A stretch of 64,000 nt of DNA from Paragonimus westermani (taxonomy: Eukaryota; Platyhelminthes; Trematoda; Plagiorchiida; Troglotrematidae). Location of the stretch: positions 1 to 64,000 of the forward strand of contig QNGE01003636.1 in the NCBI GenBank assembly GCA_008508345.1. Reading direction: 5' to 3'. The position numbers and the translations under genes are program-made. The notes under the pieces were generated by a model. That model saw only the letters and a list, made by a program, of their open reading frames with translations, made no database searches and was not told the DNA's origin. Below are positions 1-12,803 of this stretch, one piece after another. Position 1 is the first letter of the stretch, and the number at the start of each line of letters is the position of its first letter.

Positions 1-303
1 TGCACTAAAAATAGACTGGTTTGGCATACATTTGTGTTGTTGACATGATAAGGTGATGACGTACTTGTTGGGGTATACATATTGTAAACCTGGTTCCTAG
101 TAGCACTCATATCTTGGGTTGGAGAATGAGTTACTACGGAGCTATTGGATAGTGGATGGTAACCGTGACCCCTAGTATAATAGTAGGTTGACCTGAAATC
201 AGTGGGAGACAAATTGTGTAGTTTCACATGCGGAGGGTTGTTTTTTATAATGTGGTTTTTAAAACCAGATTCGTGGCGCTTGTAAAGTTCTTTAGGTTTA
301 CCC

Positions 304-1552
304 TCATGTTGGTAAACACCTTACAGGTCTTACTGTTGATTCAGAGCATTGTTCAGGTGTTTTGGACTTGCCATTTGTATGAACAACTACTCCATGGAAG
401 GAAGAGAAATCCCTCTGATAAGAAGTAGATGGACCTGCTCGCGCAGCCACGTCACTATCAGGGGTATTTAAGCTGCTTTTTCCAGTGTTCTGAGTAATTA
501 TGGATGCCTTAGCTCTAGGACCTTTTCTAGTCAAGTCATCTGTTGACAGGGGGAGACGCTTAGGACTAGGGTGTGTGTTTTTAACAATAGCCGTGAGTTT
601 TGTCGCGGGAACTTGAACGCGCCTGGAGTAATCAGAGCTAGACATTGTATTTTTTCGCCTGGACCGGCGACGCAACGGCGTTTTCAGCTGTAACCTGCGG
701 GTTCAGAGGGCTCGTGGAGCAGTCGAGATCTGCAGTCAGATCAATAAGATTGTTGACTGCGTTCATTTCTCGAGAAAAATTGGCTTGTAGCCTTTCTCTC
801 TGGCGTGGTGTCTTGTTATCGAACACTTTTATGTACTTAAAATTTGTGCCAGGCCTGATTTATTCTTGTCTTCTAACAAATTCGTTCACTACAAGCCCAC
901 TTGTGAACTGTAGCAACGCTGGACGGTGCTTTTTCTGTACTTTCTTTTGAAGCCTTGAACGGTAGCACTCTTTTTCTTCCATCTTACTGGCTTGGAGTAA
1001 GATCATTTTCACTGAAAATGGAGATGTTCTGTCAGGTATGTTAAACACCACCACTTTGCTTGCTCAGCGTTACCGCCTGTGCATTCTCGCAGCTACAGTA
1101 TCAATAAGTGTCCGGGCGGCTACGAGGACTTTGTGACTTGGATTAGTCTGATGGTGGGTGCTACTTGAGGCGTTTATAATGCTTGCGCTCCAAATGTTAT
1201 CCATCTTGGGAATTTCGGGCACTCTAAAAATGTAAGATAAAGAGACAAGATTCTCTTTTTGGGAAACAATTGCAATGTGGCTTGCCGTTGATTAAGCGAG
1301 TTCCGCATCCAGGTTAGATACCTTGACAAATAAATTCGCCAATACATTATCTACAGGAACACAAGAGTTTTCAGTCTGAGGTGGGAAGCACCATTTTAAC
1401 TTTACCTTCTTTAACGACAGTAACTTTGGAAGGGCCCGTATAAGTTATGGATCTATTTTCTCGCCTTTAAAACGATCAACCTCGACTTTAAAGCTTGATA
1501 TTGTTGTTTTGACGCCAGCGGATCTTGTTGGAAGAGTGATTTTGGTCACCAT
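304..1552 (-). CDS. Unidentified spliced gene, broken or with assembly indels
   Basis: Several minus-strand stretches read like host coding sequence; I do not recognise the family. A possible start ATG at 1552 opens MVTKITLPTRSAGVKTT, and the frame is broken near 1450, where a one-base shift would continue into TYTGPSKVTVVKEG. A GTATCT donor follows at 1321. The clearest exon is 1074-1223: acceptor ttttttag-like, then VPEIPKMDNIWSAS, then donor GTAACG. Further 3', 860-1054 and 638-826 lie in one frame separated by a single stop or short intron (RERLQANFSREMNAVNNLID). 304-675 continues one base out of frame across an A6 run (RRVQVPATKLTAIVKNT). The tail is rich in S, T, K and P, as in a disordered region. 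Phases do not all match, so it may be a pseudogene, a mis-modelled gene or real code with homopolymer errors. Confidence 0.35.
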
Positions 1553-1599
1553 GTTTCGTAGACGAAATTATAACTTCGGATAGACGTGGAAGTAAGTGG

Positions 1600-2578
1600 A
1601 ATGTGACCAGATTATGGAGAATATCAGTACCACCGATACCAATTTTGAGAAAATTCAAACTAACTATCCAGAGTTGGCTTCCTTCCTTACAAAAATTTCT
1701 GGGGATTCAGTGAAATGGAAGTTTTATCGAGTTCACTTAAGATGGTACAAGTAATCTTGCCAAAAATACATGAAATACCACAAACCTTGAGTTGACGCCC
1801 ATACTAGTGTTCGCACATAACTCAGTGACACGTGCTATGAAGGTACATTTGAGGGTGCACAGACGTTAGCTCGCTTAGCAACCCATATATGTGGACAGAT
1901 GCGCATCAAAATGCAGCAAGGCTTCTGTGAAAGCATGAAATACATATGCTTATGAACACAGAATCAAAAATTGTCAGGTAATAAATATGTTGGAACTGAT
2001 CCAACAAAATAAAAACCCAGTCAGTGATCACTATCGACAACCGATCGACAATGGAAAACCGAGACTCAGCGCGTTGACCCCCGTGTATTATTATCGACCT
2101 TGGAAAATAGAGTTACAGAGCGATACGTCAAGCTAGCGAGGCACGCGGCGAGTTGTGTTCTTAGCCACAGACCGGATGTTACAAAATGGGTTGCTTGACA
2201 AAAACAAAAGCAGGTGCAAAAACAAAATCGTCGAAATGGCGGAGATGAATGCGACTGTCCAAATACTATTTATTATAGTCGAAACAAATATACACATCTA
2301 CCCATTATTAGGTGGACTTCAGACGATATAATGAGATATGCACACGTCTGTGCACATAGATAGACGTGTACGAATGTCACCAAACACATCAGCGCAGTTA
2401 CATTGTTTTCTTTCTGTGTAAACCCGCACCTCAATGTCGAAGAATTTACAGTTGTTTGCCGTTTACACATAGGCAAAGTTCAGTATTAATTAATCTGTCA
2501 AAGGGCTTATCCAACAACCAATCAGAAAATTCGACCGTTCAAACCGTTCAAACGCACGCGATTTTACCTAAAAACCGG
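1600..2578. other. No gene recognised
   Basis: This stretch separates the unidentified gene on the left from Gypsy-1. Only short chance frames are present on either strand. I see no splice-bounded exon, no transposon motif and no clear repeat. Confidence 0.5.
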
Positions 2579-4306
2579 CTACCGTAGTGTCACTCGTTCT
2601 CTACCGTCTTGTCCTCTCTGCGAGAAAACCGCCGCGATTGCACTGTGGCTTGCATCGTTGTCCAAGAAAAACTCCTTGGCCTTCGGCGACAGGTCCGGAA
2701 AAGCTACTACTGACGCCGTGCATAGAGCTTCGCGTAGTGATTTGAAAGCATTGTCACGTTCTTCCGGCCGCGTGAATTCCTGATTATCTTGTAGTATTCT
2801 GGTCAGGGGAATGAAAATGTGAGCGAAATCAGTGATGAGGGGGCGATAATAGGACGCTAGCCCTAAGAAGCTTCTCAGCTCGTTTGCGTCCCCCGGCATA
2901 GGCCAAGATCGAATTTGTTCTGCCCTTCTAGGGTCTGTGCGGATACCCGCCCCTGAGATTACATGCCTCAGGAATGTTACATCTCTGAGAGGAAGTGACA
3001 TTTTGAGGGCTTCGGCTTTAAACCGATTTCGGCCAGGCGATCCAGCACGCATTCCAAATTGCGCGTATGCTCTCGTTCGGATCCCCCATGGACTATGACA
3101 TCATCTAGATACGCTAGGCACGTCCTATGGATTAAGCCACGTAATGCTTTCTGCATCACACGTTGAAACGTCGTAGGTGCGTTTGATAGTCCGAATGGCA
3201 TGACTTCGAACTCATACAGCCCCGACGGTGCGATGAAGGCCGTCTTCGCTCGATCATTTTATTCGGCCTCCACCTGCCAATAGCCTGATGCCAAATTTAG
3301 CGTACTAAAATGCGTGGCTCCGCCAAGGGAGCCAAACAAGTCGTCAGTTCGTGGTAACGAAAGTGCGTCATTCTTCATCACTCGATTAAACTTCCTGTAA
3401 TCCACGCATAATCTTAATTTACCGCGCTTCTTTTTTACCAGGACTATTGTGGCAGCCCATGGATACTTCGTGGACCGGACGATGTTCTTCTGTAACATGT
3501 CGTAAACCATCTTGCGCACCTCATCATGACGGTGTGCAGGTATCCTGCGTGGGGGTATCTTGATAGGAGGCGCACCCCCAGAATTAATTCCATGCTCCAA
3601 AATACTTGTACGACCTAACGTTGCTCCCTCCCATGTGGACACTTGTGGCCGACTTTTAATTATCGATTTCAAGCATTGAGCACTTTGCGAGTTGTTGGGA
3701 GCCCCACTCAACTGGATCATCTGGCCAATTTGGTGAATCACTTCGGAAGGGGCGGTGATGAAATAGAGAGGGAAGTCGGTTCCTGGCAAAGTTTTAAACA
3801 TAGGTGTGAATGAGTGGTGCCGGACAGGTTCCTTAGTGCAAGCTGTGCAGATCGAGCGTGTACCCGAGACGGCCTAACAGATCCGTCCCACTATGACAGA
3901 GAATGGGAGATTGAGGCGCACCACAAAACTGTGCTCAACGTCGCATACGGCTATTATAACTGGTGCAACGATTCTGTCCCCCGTCGGCATTTGGTCGCCG
4001 CTGGAGTGAGGATGTGTTCACAACACGGTTTCCGCTTGTAGATCGTGAGTCCGCGTACCGTTTGTGTGTGCCGATTACACATAAGGACGCGCCGGTATCC
4101 ACCAAACCTTCAAGTGCTATTACGCATACCGTGAGTTCTGCCAGCTGTAAGGGAAAGAACGTAAACTGGACTGTAGGGCTTACCTGTTCTGACGTAGCTC
4201 GCGACGGCCTGGTGGACAATTTTGGAGGCCTGACGATTTGCCAAAAACGCGATGCCGCATGGTCTACGCGACTCGTTCCCCCAAGTTCGCCGTTTGCGGC
4301 CACCAT
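2579..4306 (-). pseudogene. Gypsy-1 pol: protease, reverse transcriptase, partial RNase H
   Basis: The protease active-site motif VDTGAS is in the 4306-3935 frame. Reverse transcriptase follows in 3801-3259 (LRLCVDYRKFN, FSTLNLASGYWQVE) and resumes in the same frame at 3201-2977 with MPFGLSNAPTTFQR and YLDDV, so only a TAA near 3259 separates the two parts. A frameshift then leads to 3052-2579, which carries the connection motif SFLGLASYYRPLI and the first RNase H strand. The catalytic YLDD-type box is intact, but the stop and the shift make this a dead copy. RNase H is cut short and integrase is absent. Confidence 0.8.
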
Positions 4307-4518
4307 AACGCGAGTGGCTAGGCCCTTGATCCAAGTATGAGCTTTTTGTATGCATTGAGAGGCTGTTCCACTGGCTGGTCACCCACGCCGAGATGCGCTA
4401 CTGTGCCGGTCGGCCGACGACTGCCTCGACCCGCTCGAGGTCCTCGGCCAACTGCATTGCAGCATCAAGGGTGGATGAAGTAAGAGCACTCTTTTTGTTC
4501 GTTTGCCGGATCCCTCCA

Positions 4519-5076
4519 CTAGTTGTTTGAGAATCCGCTTACAGCGTATATATGAGGACTATTTCTCATATCCGCGTACGGCCAGGTGCCGCAGTTTTTG
4601 AGATAACTACTGGACGGTTCCCCCCTCGAGCTGCTCACGCGCATGGAATATTTTTCAGTAGACGGTCGGATGCAAGGGGGCGTCCAGTAGACGCCATAGC
4701 TTGGTAAACGTCTCCTCTGACACGCGGGTGTCCAGAACTTTCGCCTCGACAACAATATTGAAGGCCTCTCCGTTCAGCAAATTCAGAATAAGGTGGTTGT
4801 GGGACTCTGCTGGGAAGTTACGGAGATAGGCTCGTACTTGACCTTCCCAACAGGAAAAGTGCCATCCACAGTAAACTTGTCGGGGTGTGGAATGAACGCC
4901 CGCATCTTCGCTGTTGTGGGTTTCGTCGGTAGTCTGTCTAGGATGTTCGTCAGTGTTTCCATGAGGTGGCCGAAGTCTCCGGAAGTGGAGGAAGTAGCAG
5001 AACATTGATCTTCTTCAGGTCTCTTCGTGGATTTCGACATTTTGTATCCTGGCAGGATCACCAACTTGTAACACAA
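4519..5076 (-). pseudogene. Gypsy-1 gag region
   Basis: Minus-strand frames 5076-4783, 5005-4655 and 4755-4519 together make a Gag-like capsid stretch starting MSKSTKRPEEDQC. It contains a Gypsy-like motif, NFPAESHNHLILNLLNGEA, followed by FTKLWRLLD. Translation must switch frame twice, so the region is decayed. The product would be the structural capsid protein packaging the element's RNA. It lies directly 3' of the LTR and upstream of protease and reverse transcriptase, the standard order. Confidence 0.6.
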
Positions 5077-5342
5077 CCAGAAGAGCAGACAGGGACTATG
5101 ACCGAAGATGTGTTACGCAACACGCGGCAATACTAGAATATCAAAAAAGGTATTGGTACAAAGGTTCTAGAGAGTTACGTTCAAATACAAGTGTCCTGCT
5201 TGTTAGTCTGACTGTTTGTTGTTTCGAGATCTCCGTGCACAATGTTGACGTAGCCGCCTGAAAGGTAAACAAAACAGCCGGGTAACGTTTACCAAGCCAA
5301 AGTTGATTCTTGCGCGCTAACTAGCTTCGGTCGCGTGTTACA
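5067..5342 (-). repeat. 5' LTR of Gypsy-1
   Basis: A 276-bp segment that starts TGTAACAC and ends GTGTTACA on the plus strand, a perfect 8-bp terminal inverted repeat with the TG...CA ends typical of LTRs. It sits just outside the gag start codon. The element side reads TTGGTGATCCTGCCAGG on the minus strand, where a primer-binding site is expected. There is no partner LTR in the window. Confidence 0.75.
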
Positions 5343-7399
5343 CGGGAGTGTTTTGTGGCGTGACTTTCCACTGTTTGTAAAATCCACTTATGCATAACCT
5401 CATGAAAAACACATCGATATAACACAACAATTGTTGGACTCAACCTGTGGAACAAAGAAACTACCTCATTTTTCTTGTAGATGTGTTAACGCTTTCTAAG
5501 CCGCAATCACTTCTCACTGTGATTAGTTTAGTTGCTGACAGATTCGACGTTTGTTGTACCACACAATTACCGGTTGTTTAGTGTTGCCTGCAATTAACCG
5601 CGGGAAATAAATGCTGTCGTTGCATTACCGTTAATATATGAGCTCGGAATATCATCTGAATGACGGTTAACGGAGTACTCAGAAGAGTATAAAATATGCT
5701 TATTGCGTTATGAAACGTTTTTTGTTTTAATGTGTGAAAATATTTTTATCAAGGACTCCGTGGAATCGCGCTCATCTAATATCGAAATAGGTCAACGAGA
5801 TATTTAAAGTTTTGTAATTTGGTGAATACAAGAAGTTAACAACGAGTGACTTAAAAACGTGCATCGTATAAGTTTTAGATCATTTTTCGTGGACTCGTGC
5901 GTCCGATATTCAGTGAAATAGATGTCGTCAGTTGATAAATTCGACCCTAGTAGCACACGGGAACACTTAGCCGTTCCCCGAGTGACCTCCGAGTGTTCCT
6001 TTCGAAACACTCACCGAACTCCTTTGGGTATAACTTCTGTGTATCAGTTTGTATGCACAAAGGATGATAAAAATTATGTACACCTTTTTTGCTTCTAAAA
6101 AACGCGTCGGAGGACCCACACCACCCATGTGAACTTCGTTTTACCGAACCACTTAGCATTAATAGTTACGGCGCCAACGAACTAATTTCAGCCATCTTGC
6201 TTACATAGTTACGTGAAAAGTGAGCACTGAGTGGTCGAGAGAGGCTCAGAGTTGTTCGCGTGTTAATGTCTACCGTTTGGCTGAATCGGCACGTCAAGAG
6301 CCTTCTTGAGGCAAATGTACGACGCACATGGCTACTGGTGCAGAGGAGGTGTAACTGATTCCTCCAGTTCTGCAGCATTGTACGGGTAAGCAATGGTTGT
6401 GATGTTAACTAGAAACTCTACACGAGCGTCCACTTGCAACCATCTCTTCGGTTGTGGGAAGTGTCAAGGGGGATTTCGTACCAGAAGCAAGGTCCGCTGA
6501 TTACGTTTTTCAGTCTCCCACTTCGGTGATCACTCAAGCGATGATGACAGGAAATATCTCTATGGCGCGGGATACAGATATGTGACAATGTCATTCAACA
6601 CTTTTGCCACCACCATTTTGGACGACGTCGTCGGTACGAACGAGAGGAAGAGAACACCAACGGAAGTTGTCCGCGCGATTGCTGTGGGGGTCGCCTGTTT
6701 TTAGAGGCTGTCGGCACTGTGCACAGTCACTTGAGGAAAGTGTTGTCAGTTGCGGTTGTATGCACGTATTCTGTTAGGAACATTACGGGAGTGTGCATGT
6801 ACATTCATCGACGGTGAAGAATACGTCCACTTTGGTTTGACTGAATGCATAAGCGGCGTGGGCGATAATAATGTTATATTTCTCGACGCACTTGTGAGAA
6901 ACACACTCAGGAGAGCGTGATCAACGTGATAATTTTTAGCACAAACATAGTTCAACACCAAATATGAAAATCGTACAACGAGTCAGCTATGTGAATAGAG
7001 CAACAAAACAGAAAAAACAAACACTACAATGAGTGAAAATTCAAGTTTAGGCAGTAAACTTCGAGCTTCATAGTTCTGAGAAGATAGTACTTGGGGTCTG
7101 CACAATTCGTTAAAATAATTGATCTGTTACATCAATTGGGACTCCACAAGGTGATTGGTGACCAGATGCTCAAGGTCATGCCAAAAATACGGTGGTTGGA
7201 GGATGGGAAGGGTGTACTGGCGAAGAATTTGACCATTATTCCATGTAGGTAGTCCCGAAAAAATATGCAAAGAAATTTGCCATGATGTGGGCGAGTTGCG
7301 GACGCACATACTTCCACGGAAAACGCAGGGACTTCTCGACCGGGAATCATTCTCTGCGCAAATTCCTGAGAATTTTGAGAGGCTGGCGATATATATATG
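5343..7399. other. No gene recognised between Gypsy-1 and LINE A
   Basis: About 2 kb with only chance reading frames. I found no exon with good splice sites and no recognisable transposon domain. Confidence 0.5.
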
Positions 7400-8447
7400 A
7401 ATAAAAATAATATAAATTTCGCAACGCATGTGTGAGAAGCACGCTTGATTACGCGCGATCACTGTAGATATCCACAAACCATACATAAACGAATAATTTA
7501 ACAGTAGCACAAACGTGAAGTTTCTTGCAAGAATTACGTGCTCAAAGAGGAAACCACTGTAGTTTGTGGAACTTTCACGCACGCAACAGAGAAATAGGTA
7601 GTTCGCTCATTTCACCGATTCAGTCTCAAAAAATGGGATGCTACACTAATTCACTGTTTACAAGGTTGTGGGATGGGCGATTTTTCAAATATTTGGAGGA
7701 TGTCCAAACGCACCTTCAGACTTTTTGCTGTTATGGAGTAAAATTGGCGTCCGGAAATTGTCAAGATAGATCGGCTTTGGCGAGGCATGGCGGAAAATCC
7801 CAAAATCAAGCGAAGGAATGGGCAGAATCCAACGCAGCATTTCGTCGATTGATTGTAAACGACACAAAGTTGAACATCTCGTGAACCGTTTAGCTTAGAC
7901 GAAGTTCCGTGCGTCCACCCATCGCAGAAAAATTTCCTCGCTCAATGGATAGTATGGGAATCGGGAGGGAGAATGTAATTCCATACGTTAGATGAGAAAA
8001 TGTGGGGTTATAACATTTACTAGAACAGGCAATATGTATGGGGAATTTTGACGAAGAACTCGTTCGATATTATTATTTTTGCTATGATTATTGGAATATA
8101 TAGCCCTACCTACTGTTTGTTGTGGTATTTTACTATGCACTCGAGATTTATTCGGGTAAACGGATAATTGAGTCGACGGTTTGGAGGGCCGCATGAAATG
8201 TGCGTGACAACTGAAGCTCACATGACATCGTACTGTTGGACATATTATTAAGCGCCGAGTGCACATTTCATAGCAATTTGGGCATTGCATATGCATGAGT
8301 AAACACGTCATTAAAATAATGTTGGGTGTCAAAGGCCAAGTGCTAAATGATCGTGTGAGTAAGCCATATAACAAACCGTTTCAAGCGGGCTGTTCTCGAC
8401 AGGCGTTAGACAGCAGATTGGTTATCCACGTATCACGCATCTGACGG

Positions 8448-10315
8448 CTAAATGTTTTTCGGACCACATTCAAAAAGGTCGCTACGTGATACAGGGAGTT
8501 TGAAGATGGACATCGTGTTTGTTAACGTAAGATAGCTGTCCAAACCCTTTTTAAAACGCTGAATGTTGTTACTGGCTCTGACCTCACTTGGGAGTTTATT
8601 CCAAATGTAGGAATACTTTACAAGGAAGAAGTTTGCACGTATATTCTTCCGGGATATCGGGGTTGGCAAGGTGAAATCCTTATTTCTTAGACTATATGGA
8701 GGGCTGTGTTGTAAGCGGACGGTGATCGCTGAAGTAATCGCATCCGAATGTATGAGTTTATACAGCAGCGTCAAGTTCAACTTTAGTCTACGCAGCCAAA
8801 GTGGATCAATGCCAAGTTTTTCACAACGTTGTCTATAGGTGAGCGAAGAGGAATATCCTGATAAGCTTTTGGTAAACGATCGTTGAAGGTTTTCTAACAC
8901 AAGCCTGTCGGACTTGCGTAGGTGGCAGTAAATGAAGGTGCAATACTCGAGTTGAGGCCGAGCACACATTTTGTAGAGCGTCAGCTTCGCAGCTGGTAGG
9001 TTGAACGCCTTTTTGATGCAGCCTATTGTTCTTTTAGTTTTTGCTACCTGGAAGCATACTTGTTCAGAGAAATTGAAGGAGTTTGAGTACCGTATTCCAA
9101 GATCTCTGACCGAAGTGGCTGTGTCAATATTACAACCATTTAGTGAGATGGAGCCATTGGGTATTTTACAACCATAAGTGAGGATGTTCGATTTGTCTGC
9201 TGAGAACGACATCAGCCATGTTCTGCACCACAACTGCAAGGAGGCTAGGTCCTGTCGTATATCTTGTAGACAGAAATTGATACTACTGCCCTGGCGGAAT
9301 GTGTAAACGATTTTGATATCGTCAGCAAACAGAAAGGGCTTGCCATGTGTAATAACGTCGCACAGATCATTTATGTACATTAAGAAGAGCAACGGACCCA
9401 GAACGCTTCCTTGGACCACCCCACTAGTTACTGGTTTTGGTGTTGAATAGTGTTCTCCTATTTTGACTGTTTGAGTGCGACCTTCGAGGTATGACGACAG
9501 CCAGCTATACAAGGGATCTTGTATGCCAAAAGATGCTATTTTGATCAAGAGGCGCTTATGAGGCACACGATCGAATGCCTTTTGCATGTCCAAGAGTATG
9601 ATAATTACCGCACTTCCATCATTGACGGACGTCGATATATGGTTCAAGAATTCCAGCTGACATGTCATACAAGAGCGTTTGCTAAGGAAACCGTGCTGTG
9701 AAGGGTTTATAAGGTTTTGTGTCCTTAAGAATTCGACTATGTGCACCTTTATTATCCTCTGAAACATTCTCGAGCAGATTGATGTGTGGTTGATGGGACG
9801 ATAGTTATTAACGTCCTGCCTTGAACCACTCTTTGGATGAGGCATAATGATTGAGGTTTTCCACTGAGGGGGAAGGTGCTGGATAACAGTGATAGGTTGA
9901 ACAAATTGAGTAGGAGGATGGGTATATCCTCACCTGCCTGCTTGACGACCATTGGTGGGATACCATCTGGTCCAGGATGGATGGAGGGCCTAATGCCAGC
10001 TGACTGTGAACAAACACTTCGAACATCGATTAGAACATTATTCAAAACTTTCTCTGATTTTGATGAGATATTAGCAGGTAATTGGGTGCTTTCTACGCTA
10101 AAAGAGGCAGCGAAATGTGAGTTGAAGAGTTCGCACATCTTTACAGGGTCATCGACAACCGTTTTGTCTTTGAGAGTGATATTTCTTATAGCAGGGTCCC
10201 TCATGGAATTCCTCCGTCTCATCAGTTGCACTAGTTTCGCACATCTTTGCTCACTACGGAGTGCGAGTTTCTCTTCGTCTATATGACGAAGTTGCGTCTG
10301 ACGTTCTGTGTTCAA
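8448..10315 (-). pseudogene. LINE A reverse transcriptase region (ORF2, frameshifted)
   Basis: The main open frame (9845-8448, 465 codons) holds most of the reverse transcriptase: NNYRPINHTSICSRMFQR, ILLDMQKAFDRVPHKRLL, SGVVQGSVLGPLLF, the FADD catalytic box, and a carboxy domain ending DLFECGPKNI. The upstream part (10315-9752) is in another frame, and the shift falls in a C5 run near 9865. This frame shift and the one near 10315 are also present in LINE B. The enzyme would copy element RNA at a nicked target. As written it cannot be made as one protein. Confidence 0.85.
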
Positions 10316-11150
10316 ACATTTTGCTCATTCGCATCACCAGGGAAATGTTTAGTGTTCTTCCGTACCTCGACTTGAGCATTTCCAGTTTGTCGGTCTCTTT
10401 CGCAGTAAGGATTTTACCTTGTACATACGAGCCGGCATGTTTTGATTTAATGGGGGCCAAAACGTCGATACAAAACGTTAGATGTCTGACAAATGCTCCG
10501 GCCGCTATGCTTGAGTCTGATGTGCGAAAGAAGGTATTCCAATTTAAGGATCTTAGTAGGGAGAAGAAGGCACTCCGATCAATTAGTTTGATCGGACGAT
10601 AGAATACAGCTGCCAGTTTAGTGGTCATACTGAAATCAAACAGACATTTGACGACATTATGGTCGCTTCCAGGGAATTGTTGTAGAACAGATAACTCTGT
10701 AGACGAAATGCCCATGGTAAATATAAGATCTAAAATATGCTCCTTCCTGGTGGGCATTAGGACATGTGGGTTCCAACCATTCAGTTGAATGCATGAAAGG
10801 AGTTCGGTCTGTTTTTCTGGAGCAGAGAATGAGGTCCAGGAGATATTAGGCATGCTGAAGTCACCACCCATTAGTTTGTGTTCACAAGGCATGTTGGACA
10901 CGTGATTCATTATCCCCATAAGGCCAGTCAAATCATTGCTCGCAGCATTTGGTGGTCTGTAGATGAGTCCTATATGCAGCTGGCGAGAACCAATAGAGAC
11001 CCTTAACCCCTACGAGTTTTCCAGTTTATAGAGAATAGACCATTCAAGTATGACTGCGGATAATTGCTGTTCTAGGTAAATGATGCATCCACCTCCTCGT
11101 CCTGTGAGACGATCCCTACGAAACATGTGATATCCTTCGATGCTTATCTG
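10254..11150 (-). pseudogene. LINE A endonuclease (EEP-type), truncated
   Basis: The frame 10931-10254 encodes the carboxy half of an apurinic-like endonuclease: KLMGGDFSMPNISWTSF, HILDLIFTMG and the catalytic-type FPGSDHNVVKCLFDF. From about 10950 to 11150 the DNA still matches LINE B but is broken by substitutions and indels. The amino-terminal part with the ETW and GRGGG motifs is lost beyond 11150. In intact elements this domain nicks the target DNA. Confidence 0.75.
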
Positions 11151-12803
11151 ACTGCTAAACCATTGCGGAATTTTAAGTCTTCGGGCGGGTTAGAATGTTC
11201 TCTCGCGCAGGATATGTCAGTGAAACCAAGAATGGAGAACGGAATCATGCGATATACGGAAGACGTGAATATTCTCCGACTTCAGCTGCATATCCATGTT
11301 GTAACCATTTTCAACAGTTCACGTTCACGACTGTTGTCCATCTTTGGAAGGTAGACATCCCCTTCAACACTAGTGTTCGTCGTGGGACTATTTTGGGGCC
11401 TTTCTCAACTTGTGAATGTTGCAGAATATCCGGATGGCATGGGAGAATACTTGTCGATTGTATTGAGGGATGATTTATTTCTGCCAACATATAGCCGTCA
11501 TGTGCGGGTCGTTTTGGCTTGCATAGTTGGTGATGCACTTGCCAGAGCTTTCTTCGTCAGGTGAGAAACCACACTGGTCACCACTGTTACGAAAAGTGTA
11601 CAGCATCAAGAGTGTACGTTAACTAAAAAATGGTGTGCCCACCAGCAGTTACCTCTTACGAACAGACAACGACTTCAGGACCGGACGCCAAAATAACATC
11701 ACGTTGGTCAGTCCCATTTCGAGAGGTTACATGGGGATATGATAACCTGTTTCCGCCAGATTATGTGCACATGGTATACCTGGAAATGATGAAACGCTTA
11801 GTGAACCTATGAAGAGCAGGCCCAACAGAAATGAAAATCCGTCTGAGATAATCGCAGATGAGTCAGTTGAACAGTAGACAGATGAGACTGAGAGTAGTCT
11901 TGACTTGTGAGTTCCCTAGTAAATGTCGATCAACGGTGGACTGCGACCGTTGGAGGGCTGCGGAATTTCGGCAAATCCTGTTGTACATCGGTCCCACGGC
12001 GTTGAAAGAAGTGGTAGATGACAAAATTTACGGAAACTTTTCAAGCTTCTCCGTTTCCGTATGCCTGCGTTTCTGCCCAAAGTGATGTCTCCACTTTGTG
12101 GATTTTGTGGAGTCATCGTTGCGAAAAACATTAGTTCAGTTCACCCCTCTCTACGGTGAATCAGAGCTTGTGTTTAACTTCCACTGTTTTAGCCACCTGT
12201 GTGAAGACGTCAGACTGCACGGACAGCCAGACTATTATTTGGCGTTTCAATCTGAGTTGTACGTGCAGACCTAACGCGGGTTGGTACGATCTCCAAGTAT
12301 GTCCACTCCGCAAATCTTCCGACGCACAATGGAAAATATGCGTGCAAACTTGCCGGATGACAGTGCAGTCGTGGATGATGCAAGGGTAACACCCATTTCT
12401 GTAGCAGCGAACAAACGGGGTAGGTTCATCCACGAAGGTGTGATGTACTGGGACGTCAAGCCCAAGAGCTTGGTGTTGGCGGATGGATTGCCCGCGGTAA
12501 TCACCGCGTTGGATGTTAGACGTACTCGCGTGCAGCGTTTTTTAACCTTTCGCGATTTTTTGACATGTTACCTTCCAGCAGGATGTACATATTCCTGTGC
12601 CCCCATGAATACACATCCACCTGCTGGGTGAACCGCGAACGTATTCAGTGCGAAGGCTCGCTCCTACCATTCGAGGACAGCCTTGTATTCTACCCAGCAA
12701 TGTACTCTTGGAAAATTGTCAGTAAAATAAATTCTACCTAATTTCATTCCGTTTTCTTTATCGCTAAAGCAACGCTTCCGCTAATAAACACTTTCATTTT
12801 CAG
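11151..12803. other. No gene firmly recognised
   Basis: Several frames of 60-116 codons lie on both strands here, including a plus frame at 12281-12631. None shows family motifs or convincing splice borders. The segment lies between the truncated LINE A and the Mutator-like remnant and may contain decayed repeat DNA. Confidence 0.4.

Larger units (their letters stand above)
2579..5342 (-). mobile_element. Gypsy-1: Ty3/Gypsy LTR retrotransposon, 3' half missing
   Basis: In minus orientation the order is LTR (5342-5067), gag-like region, aspartic protease (VDTGASLCVIG), reverse transcriptase (LCVDYRKFN, CLAYLDDVIVHGG) and the start of RNase H. The element stops near 2579, just after EFFLDNDASHSAIAAVFSQ. 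No integrase and no second LTR are seen to the left. The frame is broken by one in-frame stop in the polymerase and by several shifts, so this copy cannot make its polyprotein. The missing 3' part may reflect a deletion or an old break. Confidence 0.85.
7400..11150 (-). mobile_element. LINE A: CR1-like non-LTR retrotransposon, 5' truncated
   Basis: The minus-strand element runs from a truncated endonuclease (near 11150) through reverse transcriptase to a roughly 1-kb 3' region ending at ACACATGCGTTG and an A/T-rich tail near 7400-7420. The RT motifs GVVQGSVLGPLLF, INDLCDV and LFADDIKIVY, and the carboxy domain with YIWNKLPSEVRASNN, place it in the CR1/L2/Jockey group. Sequence from about 7422 to 10950 is nearly identical to LINE B at an offset of 8335 bp, or 7831 bp after the gap. 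Beyond about 10950 identity falls, and it stops at 11150. Confidence 0.88.

Noticed and set aside
7525..7884. Plus frame of 119 codons, repeated exactly at 15860-16219
   Set aside because: Both lie in the 3' region of LINE A and B on the opposite strand. They are identical only because the LINE copies are, and they show no protein motif.
7988..8374. Minus frame of 128 codons, repeated at 16323-16709
   Set aside because: It follows the ORF2 stop within the LINE 3' region. Conservation reflects copy identity, and I see no domain.
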